Position numbers and translations under genes: made by a program. Positions 16,136 to 24,545 of a stretch of DNA of 42,804 nucleotides are shown here, piece by piece (position 1 is the stretch's first letter; every line of letters starts with the position of its first letter). Source of the stretch: Vibrio sonorensis (GTDB lineage: Bacteria; Pseudomonadota; Gammaproteobacteria; Enterobacterales; Vibrionaceae); assembly GCF_001854765.1 (NCBI RefSeq), contig NZ_LJJE01000029.1:1-42804 (forward strand). Direction: 5' to 3'. The notes beneath the pieces are model-generated. The model saw only the letters and a program-made list of their open reading frames with translations, ran no database searches and had not been told where the DNA came from.

Positions 16136-17080
16136 GTGGATAATATCGTTGCAACGAACGCCAAAACGACTGTGCCTTTCGCGAGTCGAGCTATGATGGA
16201 TATCATGCTATCTGGGTTAAAATTGCACCACATCGCCTATACGGGAGTGTTGTTTCAGAGTAACGCGGCAAGGATACCACTGACAACAAAGCGAGAGTTT
16301 CTTTATCGGGTTCGAGAAGAGCACGGTCTGGCAGTGCTTTTAAAGCTTGGTCGAGGAGCGGCGTTGCATTTGAATGACCCAATGGGACGAGCGCTGGTGC
16401 CGCAAAGTGATGTAGCAAACTTGTTCTCGCGATGGCAGCGGTTAGAGCGTTACGTTCACGCCAATCACTACACCGAAATTGAACTGCGTGATGAAAATGC
16501 CGTTGTTAAGCACCTTTCAAGAACGGGTGAACCCCCAAAACTGGCAGAAGATTTGGCCGTATTAGGGTTGATGTGTGCTTTGGTCGCTCAGTCAGGAGCT
16601 AGAGATGTAGAGCTCTACACCGGTTCTAAACTTGATAAGTTGGCCTATCGATACACGGGTAATGAAGTGGATTGCAGCGTGTTAAACGCCGACCAGCGAT
16701 GGAAAATTTGCTGGAAAGAGTCGAAAAAAGAGTACTCGACGCATAATGTGCCCATTAATGACAACCAAACATGGGCTTTCAGAGCTCGAATGAGCATCGA
16801 AGCCATTGGTCTTATTGACTGTAATTTGGATAAAGTGGCAAAGCATCAATGTGTTTCGGTTCGTTCATTACAGCGTCATTTGAGTAATGAAGGCGTTAAG
16901 TTTGCTCAGTTGCTACAGGATATGCGAGTCAGCAGAGCAGCAGAGTTGGTGATGGAATCAGATTCATGCCTAGCGGAAATTGGCTTTTTGTGCGGCTTTA
17001 GTGACCAAGCTCATTTTACCCGAGTCTTTACCCAGTGGAATGGAATGTCGCCGAAAGCTTATTTAGCGGTGGTTAGATAA
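16136..17080 (+). CDS. AraC family transcriptional regulator
   Basis: 314 residues from the GTG at 16136, chosen because TAGGAG ends five bases upstream; an ATG at 16088 would overlap the upstream gene by 40 bases and lacks a ribosome site. The N-terminal 190 residues match the arabinose-binding-type sensor domain found in OruR/ArgR-like AraC proteins. The C-terminal 100 residues hold two helix-turn-helix units: DKVAKHQCVSVRSLQRHLSNEG, then LAEIGFLCGFSDQAHFTRVF followed by WNGMSPKAY. It is probably a local activator of the SDR/membrane-protein operon it ends; the inducer is unknown. Confidence 0.88.
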   Translation: MDNIVATNAKTTVPFASRAMMDIMLSGLKLHHIAYTGVLFQSNAARIPLTTKREFLYRVREEHGLAVLLKLGRGAALHLNDPMGRALVPQSDVANLFSRWQRLERYVHANHYTEIELRDENAVVKHLSRTGEPPKLAEDLAVLGLMCALVAQSGARDVELYTGSKLDKLAYRYTGNEVDCSVLNADQRWKICWKESKKEYSTHNVPINDNQTWAFRARMSIEAIGLIDCNLDKVAKHQCVSVRSLQRHLSNEGVKFAQLLQDMRVSRAAELVMESDSCLAEIGFLCGFSDQAHFTRVFTQWNGMSPKAYLAVVR

Positions 17081-17143
17081 AATGACAGAGCGAAGCGTGG
17101 TTGGTGTTGAACGCTATCGCCCTGTTTTTAGAGTTCTCTATGC

Positions 17144-18160
17144 TCAATGCCGCGGTGCGTGTTTGATTAATAGTAAAAACACGAACACACCACCAATAGA
17201 AGTAGTCACAATACCTACGGGCAGCTCTTGCGGGGCGAGTATAACTCGCGCAACCAAATCACTTCCGAGCAGAAAGAGGCTACCGAGAACGGCGGAAAAA
17301 AGTATCAGTCCACGGTGAATTGCGCCAGCTATCATTCGTGCAATATGAGGAACCATCAAGCCGATAAAGCCGATTATCCCCGTGAGTGACACAAAAATAG
17401 CAGTGCTAAACGCGCATACGACAAAGGTGACGTACTGTTGTTTTACCGGATCGACGCCCAAAGTGGCCGCAGTTTGTTCCCCTGCCAGCAAGGCATCGAA
17501 ATTTCGGTGATTATAAAGGGCGTAGCAGAGCACAATAGCAAAACCAATAAAACCGAGTAAAAGGTTATCCCATCTCGCTAAACCGAGCCCGCCAAGTGAC
17601 CAAAATAGAACGGAGTGAGCTGCCCTTTGATCGCCGGAGAAAACCAAGTAGTTGGTTATAGCTGTAAAAACAAAGGAAACGGAAAGACCAGCGAGTACCA
17701 GTTTTTCTGAACCAGAATTCGCCATTTTCCTCACTAATACAATAACCAAAATCGAAGCGGTCATTCCGCCTATAAAGGAGGCTATTGGCAGTGTCCAGAC
17801 TCCAAAACTATCGCCAGTCAGGGTCATAACGGCAACAGCGCCAGCAGCAGCACCAGAGCTCAAACCAAACAAAAAGGGATCGGCAAGATCGTTTTTTGTC
17901 GTCGTCTGTAACAATGTGCCTACTATGCCTAACCCCGCTCCAACCAAAATGGCGAGAATTGCCCTAGGTAAACGCAAATCAACAATAATTCGGTATACAG
18001 GACCCATATCATTTTCCGCATTAGTCAAAAGCAGATAAAACGCTTCCCCTATTGAGGTAAGAGGGATAGAAGTAGAACCATGAACCACGGATAAAACGGT
18101 TAAGGCACTGGTTAATACGGTGCCTATAACAATCCATGTGATGGGGTGTAATGACTTCAT
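17144..18160 (-). CDS. FecCD-type ABC transporter permease
   Basis: A 338-residue inner-membrane protein with about ten hydrophobic segments. RLPRAILAILVGAGLGIVGTLLQTTTKNDLADPFLFGLSSGAA (65-107) is the FecCD signature, and ALAGQ-type cytoplasmic loops (LLAGEQTAATLGV near 232) and GFIGLMVPHIAR near 268 contact the ATPase. The family imports ferric siderophores, haem or vitamin B12. It is the last of three co-directional genes, starting 6 bases after the binding protein's stop. A single permease gene implies a homodimer. Confidence 0.92.
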   Translation of the reverse strand: MKSLHPITWIVIGTVLTSALTVLSVVHGSTSIPLTSIGEAFYLLLTNAENDMGPVYRIIVDLRLPRAILAILVGAGLGIVGTLLQTTTKNDLADPFLFGLSSGAAAGAVAVMTLTGDSFGVWTLPIASFIGGMTASILVIVLVRKMANSGSEKLVLAGLSVSFVFTAITNYLVFSGDQRAAHSVLFWSLGGLGLARWDNLLLGFIGFAIVLCYALYNHRNFDALLAGEQTAATLGVDPVKQQYVTFVVCAFSTAIFVSLTGIIGFIGLMVPHIARMIAGAIHRGLILFSAVLGSLFLLGSDLVARVILAPQELPVGIVTTSIGGVFVFLLLIKHAPRH

Positions 18161-18166
18161 CGTCTA

Positions 18167-19108
18167 TTAAAAGCGATCTGGATTTATCGCTTTGGCCATC
18201 TTCTCAATTGCACCTATATTGGCTGGACCCGGAGTCAACTCGGCGTATTTAAGCGCAACAAAACGCTCATTTTTAACCGCATCGGTCTCTTTCATCGCTG
18301 GGTGCTGCTTAAGGAAATCCATCAGTTTAGTCACACCATTACCATCTTGATAGTCCAACAGAACTAAGAATTCAGGGTTTTTAATCGCGACGCTTTCCCA
18401 TGCGACACGTCCCCAACTGGTTTCTACGTCTTCCATTACATTTTTACCGCCAGCGGCTTCGATCATAGCGGTAATGATTGCGTATTTACCGGCGGTAAAG
18501 GGCTTTTCCTCGCCAGAATCATAAAGGAAAACGCGAGTGTCATTGATTTCACCCACTTTAGTCTCAATTTGTGCAAGCTGCTCACGCCACTGAGCGATTA
18601 GCTCATCAGCTTGTTTCTGCTTGTTGAATACAGCACCTAATCGAGCCACATCGTCAAACAGAAGATCCATCGACGCTTTCTTTCGCTCACCATCAAGGTG
18701 AACACAACTTTCCGTTAGAACCAGAGTATTGATGTTTTGCACTGCCAAGGTGTCGGGGGTCACTTCACCACCCGGTTTCATTCCGTAATACCATCCCGCA
18801 AAGAACAGATCTGGGTCGACGGCAATTAGGTTTTCCATTGTCGGGTATTTAGGTGCCAACTCGGGTATCGAACCTCGTAACTCTTCAAACTCAGGTCCGG
18901 TTTTGTACCAGCCAGTGATACCAGTTAGACCGACGATTTTATCTTGTAAACCAAGTGCAAAAGCCATTTCTGTCATATTGATATCGTGGACGACCATACG
19001 CTCAGGCACGGCGTCAAAAGTGATTGGTTGGCCGCAGCTTTCAACGGTAACACTTGCATGAGTGATGGCACTGAAACACAAGGTAAGTGCAAAAAAAATT
19101 CTTTTCAT
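18167..19108 (-). CDS. Periplasmic substrate-binding protein of a siderophore/cobalamin-type importer
   Basis: A 313-residue class III binding protein with an 18-residue signal peptide ending THA. Two lobes joined by a rigid helix are expected: VPERMVVHDINMTEMAFALGLQDKIVGLTG near 34-63 and YPTMENLIAVDPDLFFAGWYYG near 88-109 are the family's hallmarks, followed by NPEFLVLLDYQ near 252. Substrate could be an iron chelate, haem or B12; the Fur-like site upstream of the operon favours iron. The ATG overlaps the TGA of the upstream ATPase gene (ATGA), so the two are translationally coupled. Confidence 0.88.
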   Translation of the reverse strand: MKRIFFALTLCFSAITHASVTVESCGQPITFDAVPERMVVHDINMTEMAFALGLQDKIVGLTGITGWYKTGPEFEELRGSIPELAPKYPTMENLIAVDPDLFFAGWYYGMKPGGEVTPDTLAVQNINTLVLTESCVHLDGERKKASMDLLFDDVARLGAVFNKQKQADELIAQWREQLAQIETKVGEINDTRVFLYDSGEEKPFTAGKYAIITAMIEAAGGKNVMEDVETSWGRVAWESVAIKNPEFLVLLDYQDGNGVTKLMDFLKQHPAMKETDAVKNERFVALKYAELTPGPANIGAIEKMAKAINPDRF

Positions 19109-19914
19109 TGTAACTCCATTACGAGAGGTTTTTTCTTAAGAGGGATATCGAGACAAACGAGTTCTCGACTTTCTTGGGGGTGCTCAAAACGATGAAATCC
19201 AACGCCAAAAACTTGCGTGACTTGCTGCTGGGTAAGAATTTTATCGGGAGCGCCAAAAGCTTTAGCGGTTGCTTGGTCAAGCAGAAGAAGTTTGTCACAC
19301 ATCTGTGCGGCCAGAGATAGCTCGTGTAATACGGTGATTGTGCTAATCCCCAAACTTGTTATGTTTGAGAGGACTTCTCCTTTGGCTTTAGGGTCAAGGT
19401 GATTGGTGGGCTCGTCCAAAAGCAAGATATCGGGCTTTTGACAAAGACTTCGCGCTATATAGACCTTCTGTCTTTCTCCTCCTGAAAGGTGAAGCATTGT
19501 TTTGTTCAGCAAGTGAGAAACACCGAGTAGACACATTGCCCGATCCACCTGATCTGTTATTTCTTGTTGTGACAAGTTTGATTCATGGGGAATGCATCCC
19601 AATCTAACGTACTCTTTTACGAGTAATCGCGAATCCGGTTGTTCGGATTGACTGATGAAAGCGATTTTGGATGCTCTCTGTTTGAGAGAGAGTTGGTGTA
19701 AAGGTGTTTTGTCGTAAAACACTTGTCCGCTAGTGGGAGTTAAGATCCCTGCGATCATTTTGAGGAGCGTACTTTTACCGGATCCATTTGGCCCTATGAT
19801 GACCAGATTTTCACCTTTGCCAAGATTGAAACTTATATCATCGATGAGCTTTTCACCCTGTTTGGTTTTGTAGCCAAGGTGGGAAACCTTCAATAACGGA
19901 ATATCAGAATACAT
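19105..19914 (-). CDS. ABC transporter ATPase, FecE/BtuD type
   Basis: A 269-residue nucleotide-binding subunit. Walker A is GPNGSGKST (about 40-48), the Q-loop SQSEQPD follows near 90, the signature is LSGGERQKVYIARSL near 143, Walker B is ILLLDEPT near 164 and the switch histidine lies in TVLHEL near 198. First gene of the three-gene importer, an order (ATPase, binding protein, permease) different from the usual binding protein first. No ATG alternative has a better ribosome site. Expected to work with the permease at 17144-18160. Confidence 0.92.
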   Translation of the reverse strand: MYSDIPLLKVSHLGYKTKQGEKLIDDISFNLGKGENLVIIGPNGSGKSTLLKMIAGILTPTSGQVFYDKTPLHQLSLKQRASKIAFISQSEQPDSRLLVKEYVRLGCIPHESNLSQQEITDQVDRAMCLLGVSHLLNKTMLHLSGGERQKVYIARSLCQKPDILLLDEPTNHLDPKAKGEVLSNITSLGISTITVLHELSLAAQMCDKLLLLDQATAKAFGAPDKILTQQQVTQVFGVGFHRFEHPQESRELVCLDIPLKKKPLVMELQ

Positions 19915-19994
19915 ACGTCTTTTTCTATAGATATTGGGATTAAAAAGTGCTCTCTAGTACTGTTGAATCTGGCATTTTATCCACTTGTTTAAAC

Positions 19995-20013
19995 GTTAAT
20001 TATTACGCTTATC
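19995..20013 (-). promoter_or_regulatory. Fur-box-like site upstream of the ABC importer
   Basis: The minus strand reads GATAAGCGTAATAATTAAC, matching 14 of 19 positions of the Fur consensus GATAATGATAATCATTATC. It is about 80 bases before the ATPase start, a suitable place for an iron-dependent operator. By-eye match only. Confidence 0.45.
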
Positions 20014-20019
20014 AATTAT

Positions 20020-20041
20020 TTGTTATGTTATAACATAGCAA
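20020..20041. promoter_or_regulatory. 22-bp near-perfect palindrome upstream of the ABC importer
   Basis: TTGTTATGTTATAACATAGCAA is a palindrome with one mismatched pair; its central 14 bases TATGTTATAACATA are perfect. It lies seven bases from the Fur-like site. It shares ATGTTATA half sites with Zur boxes, but the centre is too short for one, so the binding protein is unassigned. Confidence 0.6.
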
Positions 20042-20345
20042 ATGAGAAAGTTTTATGATTTTATTTGAAGAGGGTTATGAGTTTTTTGAAAGCTCGCTGA
20101 AATACGGATATTTTTCTCTCGTTTTGTTGATGTTTGAACAGAGTTTTTACGACAGATAAATAAGGATATCGTCAAGTAAAGATATCAAGGTAATTTCTGG
20201 TTAAAAATGATTTAAATCAATTGCTTATGTTTTGATTCTTGAGCGGGGAGTAGAACTTGTAAGCAAAGGTAAGAGCAATTGGCTAGTGGAAGATCTTGAC
20301 GTGCTTGCAGAGGACTTCTTTGCCTTCTTAGTAGAGATAAATATG

Positions 20346-20370
20346 AGGCGACTCACTTATGTAGTCGCCT
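20346..20370 (-). terminator. Terminator of the cysPTWA operon
   Basis: Eight-base stem AGGCGACT / AGTCGCCT with a nine-base loop, about 40 bases beyond the cysA stop; leftward it is followed by a moderately T-rich tract. Confidence 0.6.
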
Positions 20371-20407
20371 TTACATTGAGAGATGCGTTTAAGTGGGTAA
20401 AAATCAG

Positions 20408-21538
20408 TTAGATTTCAAAGTTCACATTGCCTTTTTCTAAGAATGGCCAGCGAATAATTTCTGGCGCTGTTTGAGTGTTCTTAGAGAAAAAGTATCCCAC
20501 TTGAGGAGTGGCAAACACGCGCTGCCCTTTGGTCAGCTTCTGCTCTGCAAGTTGGTCATGACTGAGCTTCACTTCCCAAATTTCTTTACTATTCCATCCC
20601 ACTGGGGATAGCTCTGCTCTTACTTCGGCGCCAACAGGGTTGATGGCAACGATATCAAATGGCAAGCAAGATTGGCTGTTTTGCTTATCGGCGATTTTGA
20701 GTTCGTGCGAGCGTATGTATAACCATCCGTCTTGACTCGTGGCATCGTTTGCTGGTGGCAGTAATGATGCATCACCATCTACCCAGACTCCGTTTTGGTG
20801 CTGAGCATTAAACACATTCACATTGCCAAAAAAGTCAAAGACAAAGCGGCTGTTCGGTTTGGCGTATAGAGATACGGGATCATCCACTTGTTCGATCTTA
20901 CCGTTACTCATCACGACAACGCGATCAGAAAGCTCTAACGCTTCGTCTTGATCGTGGGTCACAAACACACTGGTAAAGCCCAACTCGTCGTGTAATCCCC
21001 TTAACCAGCGTCTGAGATCTTTTCGAACTTTTGCATCTAGAGCACCAAAAGGCTCATCTAAAAGCAAAATTTCTGGCTGTGTCGCCAATGCTCGGGCTAG
21101 GGCGATACGTTGCTTTTGTCCCCCAGAAAGTTGTTCTGGATAACGGTTGGCCAAATGACCAAGCTGAACAATTTCAAGTAGCTGACTGACGCGTTTTTGA
21201 ATTTCATTATTCGATGGGCGCTCTTTGCGATCCATCACTTGCAGACCAAAAGCGACATTATCCGCTACGGTCATATGACGAAACAGAGCGTAGTTTTGAA
21301 ATACAAATCCAACGCGACGGTTTCTCACATGAACATTGGTGACGTTGCGATCGTTAAAGTGAATCTCGCCTCGGTCACTGCCTTCTAATCCTGCAATGAT
21401 TCTTAGCAAGGTGGTTTTTCCAGAACCTGAAGGTCCCAACAAGCCAATCATCTCACCATTTTCAATTTGCAGCGATAGAGGTGACAGTGCTTGAAAGCGT
21501 CCAAATGACTTTTCTATGTTCTCTAAACGAATACTCAT
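20408..21538 (-). CDS. cysA: Sulfate/thiosulfate ABC transporter ATPase
   Basis: A 376-residue ATPase. Walker A is GPSGSGKTT near 34-42, the signature LSGGQKQRIALARAL near 136, Walker B ILLLDEPFGALD near 155-166 and the switch histidine in VTHDQDEALEL near 194. A C-terminal regulatory TOBE-like domain follows from about 240, as in CysA. It powers uptake of sulfate and thiosulfate through CysT and CysW. Last gene of the operon, 8 bases after cysW, and followed by a hairpin terminator. Confidence 0.95.
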   Translation of the reverse strand: MSIRLENIEKSFGRFQALSPLSLQIENGEMIGLLGPSGSGKTTLLRIIAGLEGSDRGEIHFNDRNVTNVHVRNRRVGFVFQNYALFRHMTVADNVAFGLQVMDRKERPSNNEIQKRVSQLLEIVQLGHLANRYPEQLSGGQKQRIALARALATQPEILLLDEPFGALDAKVRKDLRRWLRGLHDELGFTSVFVTHDQDEALELSDRVVVMSNGKIEQVDDPVSLYAKPNSRFVFDFFGNVNVFNAQHQNGVWVDGDASLLPPANDATSQDGWLYIRSHELKIADKQNSQSCLPFDIVAINPVGAEVRAELSPVGWNSKEIWEVKLSHDQLAEQKLTKGQRVFATPQVGYFFSKNTQTAPEIIRWPFLEKGNVNFEI

Positions 21539-21546
21539 ATTTACTT

Positions 21547-22401
21547 CTACTTATGATCTTGATTGACGAGGTGTTGACGTTCTTGACGCCATTCAACAAA
21601 GGCTTTCAGCACTAAAGTGATCAGTGCAATGAAAGCGAGTAATGAAGCGCTGGCAAATGCGGCTTCAGCTTGATAGTCCTGATATAGGAGCTGGACTTGC
21701 AGAGGCAGAGTATTGGTTTCACCCCGTATGTTCCCCGACACGACGGCTACGGCACCAAATTCTCCTACCGCACGAGCATTGGTGAGAATGACACCATAGA
21801 TCAAAGCCCATTTGATGTTAGGCAAAGTAACCTTGCGGAACAGTTGCCACCAAGAAGCCCCTAAGATCACCGCGGCTTCTTCATCAGAACAGCCTTGTTG
21901 CTGCATCAAAGGGATAAGTTCTCGCGCAACAAAAGGGCTAGTAACAAAAATGGTCACCAGTAAGATGCCCGGCCATGCAAACATGATTTGCAAGTCACGC
22001 TCGATCAACCACTCTCCAAGCCAACCACTGCTTCCATAAAGCAATAGATAGAGCAAACCGGCAACCACTGGAGAAACGGCAAAAGGTATGTCGATCAAAG
22101 TGATTAGGATCTTTCTTCCGGGGAAGGTAAATCGAGTCACTGACCAAGCAAGCATGACACCGAACACTAAGTTGATAGGAACCGTCAATAAAGTGATAAA
22201 CAGAGTGAGCTTGATGGCGTGAAGGCTATCTTTTTCAGTTAAGTGACTTAGATAGGCAGAAACCCCACTTGAAAATGCCTGCTGAAAGATACTAAACAGA
22301 GGGATCACTAATAGCAAAGAAACAAGCAGTAGAGTAAGCGCGATTAAGCCCCACTTTACCCACTTTTGGTCGCCGACACGTCTAGGTTGGTATTGATTCA
22401 T
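21547..22401 (-). CDS. cysW: Sulfate/thiosulfate ABC transporter permease CysW
   Basis: A 284-residue inner-membrane protein with six predicted helices after a polar N-terminus. The conserved cytoplasmic loop is EEAAVILGASWWQLFRKVTLPNIKWALIYGVILTNARAVGEFGAV near residues 174-218, the EAA motif that docks with CysA. It pairs with CysT as a heterodimeric channel. Spaced 12 bases from cysT and 8 from cysA. Confidence 0.95.
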   Translation of the reverse strand: MNQYQPRRVGDQKWVKWGLIALTLLLVSLLLVIPLFSIFQQAFSSGVSAYLSHLTEKDSLHAIKLTLFITLLTVPINLVFGVMLAWSVTRFTFPGRKILITLIDIPFAVSPVVAGLLYLLLYGSSGWLGEWLIERDLQIMFAWPGILLVTIFVTSPFVARELIPLMQQQGCSDEEAAVILGASWWQLFRKVTLPNIKWALIYGVILTNARAVGEFGAVAVVSGNIRGETNTLPLQVQLLYQDYQAEAAFASASLLAFIALITLVLKAFVEWRQERQHLVNQDHK

Positions 22402-22413
22402 CTTCCTAATCTC

Positions 22414-23271
22414 CTAGCGTCCGTGAATTCGACGCAGATAGCGACCTTGCCAAATGTTGATGGCAAACAGGAGCGCGAGTGACGTCATTAAAACTACCGA
22501 TGCAATGGCACTTGCTGCCGCAAAGTCAAACTCTTGCAAGCGAACGAAAATCATCAGCGAGGTAATCTCACTTACGTATGGCATGTTACCCGCGATAAAG
22601 ATGACTGCTCCAAACTCTCCAAGGCTACGTGTAAAGGAAAGTGCAGTACCAATCACAAGGGCTGGCCAAAGAGAGGGCATGATTACCTTACTAAAAATGG
22701 ACCAGTCGGAAGCACCCAAGGACATTCCCGCCTCTTCCTCTTCAGCGGAAAGCTCTTCTAAGACTGGTTGAACCGTTCTAACAACAAAAGGGATGCTGGT
22801 AAAAGCCATAGCAACCACTATACCCAAAGGGGTATAAGCAACCTTGATTCCCCAATCTGATAGCACGCTACCAATCCAACCATTGTCAGAATAAAGGTTG
22901 GCTAGAGTGATACCAGCAACGGCCGTTGGCAACGCAAAAGGAAGGTCGATAAGAGCGTCCAAAATTCGTTTCCCCGGAAATTCATATCGAACTAATACCC
23001 AAGCGAGTAACAGACCAAACAGCGCATTAAACAGTGATGCACCTAGCGCGGCCAAAACCGTAACCTTATAACTGGCAACGATCCTAGGGTCGCTGATCAT
23101 AAACCAATACTCGCTAAAGCTAAGATGGCTGGTTTGCATGATTAAGCCTGTTGCAGGTAACAACAACACCAGGCTGACAAACAGAAGGGAAATGCCAAGG
23201 CTAATCCCAAAGCCGGGCAATACCCTTTTTTGTCTTAAGCCGGCAGGAAGTTTTTGTGTAAAATTCGCCAT
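22414..23271 (-). CDS. cysT: Sulfate/thiosulfate ABC transporter permease CysT (CysU)
   Basis: A 285-residue permease with six predicted helices. The N-terminal FGISLGISLLFVSLVLLLPATGL helix, the DLPFALPTAVAGI segment near 114 and the EAA loop EEEEAGMSLGASDWSIFSKVIMPSLWPAL near 178-206 are typical of CysT. Forms the channel with CysW. It is second in the operon, 82 bases after cysP; the longer gap is common after a binding-protein gene that must be made in excess. Confidence 0.95.
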   Translation of the reverse strand: MANFTQKLPAGLRQKRVLPGFGISLGISLLFVSLVLLLPATGLIMQTSHLSFSEYWFMISDPRIVASYKVTVLAALGASLFNALFGLLLAWVLVRYEFPGKRILDALIDLPFALPTAVAGITLANLYSDNGWIGSVLSDWGIKVAYTPLGIVVAMAFTSIPFVVRTVQPVLEELSAEEEEAGMSLGASDWSIFSKVIMPSLWPALVIGTALSFTRSLGEFGAVIFIAGNMPYVSEITSLMIFVRLQEFDFAAASAIASVVLMTSLALLFAINIWQGRYLRRIHGR

Positions 23272-23353
23272 AAAATAACCAGAGGGGAAGAGAACAAAAC
23301 CGCGTGAAACCCATCAGGTGTTCACACGGTTTTTATTTAAAGACTAATGAGTG

Positions 23354-24364
23354 TTATCGGCGCTGTAGCTGATCTAGTTTGGCACCACTAGCAAATAGAG
23401 TCTTCATCGCGTTGTCCCAGTCACCAACGATTCCTTCAACGGTTAGCAGTTCAACTGCTGGGAACTTCTCAGAGAACTCCGCTTTTACCGTTTCGTTGTG
23501 GACGCGGTAGTTGAAACCCGCTAGCAGACGCTGCGCTTTTTCGCTGTACAGGTAGTTGAGGTATTCAGTCGACACTTCTAGCGTGCCGTTTTTCTTCGCG
23601 TTTTTCTCTACTACTGCCACTGGGAATTCAGCCAAGATAGATGTTTTAGGAACCACGACTTCGTATTCATCCGCACCGTATTGTTGACGGATATTGTTTA
23701 CTTCAGATTCAAATGTGATCAACACGTCACCAATTTTACGCTCTACAAACGAAGTAGTCGCGCCACGACCGCCTGTATCGAATACGGCTACGTTACCGAG
23801 AAACTCAGCTAAGAAGTTATCTTGTTGTTCGGTGTTGTCTCTACCAAATGTTTTTTGAGCGTAACCAAGTGCAGCAAGGTAAGTGTAACGGCCGTTACCC
23901 GATGTTTTAGGGTTAGGGAAAACACTAGCCACGTCATCTTTGGCTAAATCACCCCAGTCTTGGATATTTTTTGGGTTGCCTTTACGAACAAGGAAAGCGG
24001 TAGTCGAGTAGTAAGGAGAACTGTGGTTATCCAGTAATTTTTTCCACTCTTGAGGAATGAGGTTTCCACGGTCGTGAAGGATCTGAACGTCAGTAACTTG
24101 GTTAAAGGTTACGACGTCGACGGGCATTCCTTGAAGAATCGAGCGAGCCTGCGCAGAAGAGCCGGCATGAGATTGTTTAATTTCTATGGTGTTACCCGTC
24201 TTTTCTTGCCAATGTTGTGCAAAAATTGGGTTGTACTCTGCAAATAGTTCGCGGGCAATATCGTAAGAAGCGTTAAGAATAGTTTGGTTTTCTGCCAAAG
24301 CGTTAAAGCTACTACCTAAAATTAAGGCACCTGTAAGAAGGCGAGTTTTTATCTTTAAAGTCAT
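23354..24364 (-). CDS. cysP: Thiosulfate/sulfate-binding periplasmic protein
   Basis: 336 residues with a 24-residue signal peptide ending ALA. It matches CysP rather than Sbp: LNASYDIARELFAEYN, IKQSHAGSSAQARSILQGM, VDVVTFNQVTDVQILHDRG, FPNPKTSGNGRYTYLAALGYA and FDTGGRGATTSFVER follow the CysP pattern (NQVTDVQILHD is diagnostic). It captures thiosulfate and sulfate for CysTWA. First gene of the operon and divergent from cysM, so the shared 180-base region is the likely site of CysB activation. Confidence 0.95.
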   Translation of the reverse strand: MTLKIKTRLLTGALILGSSFNALAENQTILNASYDIARELFAEYNPIFAQHWQEKTGNTIEIKQSHAGSSAQARSILQGMPVDVVTFNQVTDVQILHDRGNLIPQEWKKLLDNHSSPYYSTTAFLVRKGNPKNIQDWGDLAKDDVASVFPNPKTSGNGRYTYLAALGYAQKTFGRDNTEQQDNFLAEFLGNVAVFDTGGRGATTSFVERKIGDVLITFESEVNNIRQQYGADEYEVVVPKTSILAEFPVAVVEKNAKKNGTLEVSTEYLNYLYSEKAQRLLAGFNYRVHNETVKAEFSEKFPAVELLTVEGIVGDWDNAMKTLFASGAKLDQLQRR

Positions 24365-24484
24365 CTGTGAACTCTTATATATCTTGGATTATCTTTTGTT
24401 CCCAGTAGATTATGATAGAAGATTTTGATATCAAAGGTCATTTATAGAACCTATACGTATAACACCTAACTAATTGTTTTATCA

Positions 24485-24520
24485 AAAATAGCCAAGACCT
24501 TTATACTCAAGGGCTATTTT
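24485..24520. promoter_or_regulatory. Hairpin in the cysP-cysM divergent region
   Basis: AAAATAGCC (24485-24493) and GGCTATTTT (24512-24520) form a perfect 9-bp inverted repeat, with a possible inner CCTT/AAGG extension. It could be a dyad for a regulator or a leader hairpin; read leftward it ends in a T run like a terminator. Confidence 0.4.
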
Positions 24521-24545
24521 CAACCTTATCCTTGGAGTGTATTAG

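Larger units (their letters stand above)
19915..20407. other. Intergenic regulatory stretch between the ABC importer and cysA
   Basis: Holds the Fur-like site, the 22-bp palindrome, and ATGATTTAAATCAA at 20207-20220, which fits the FNR consensus TTGAT-N4-ATCAA at nine of ten positions. Its right end has the cys operon terminator. A 59-codon plus-strand frame from TTG 20232 runs through that hairpin and is not credible. Confidence 0.45.

Noticed and set aside
17082..17318. 78-codon plus-strand frame after the AraC gene
   Set aside because: Mostly antisense to the 3' end of the FecCD permease gene, whose coding is certain.
20020..20041. Zur box
   Set aside because: Half sites match, but the Zur consensus needs GTTATA-N-TATAAC; here the halves overlap as GTTATAAC.
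20232..20411. 59-codon plus-strand frame beginning at TTG
   Set aside because: It reads through the cys terminator hairpin, overlaps the cysA stop and has no recognisable family or ribosome site.
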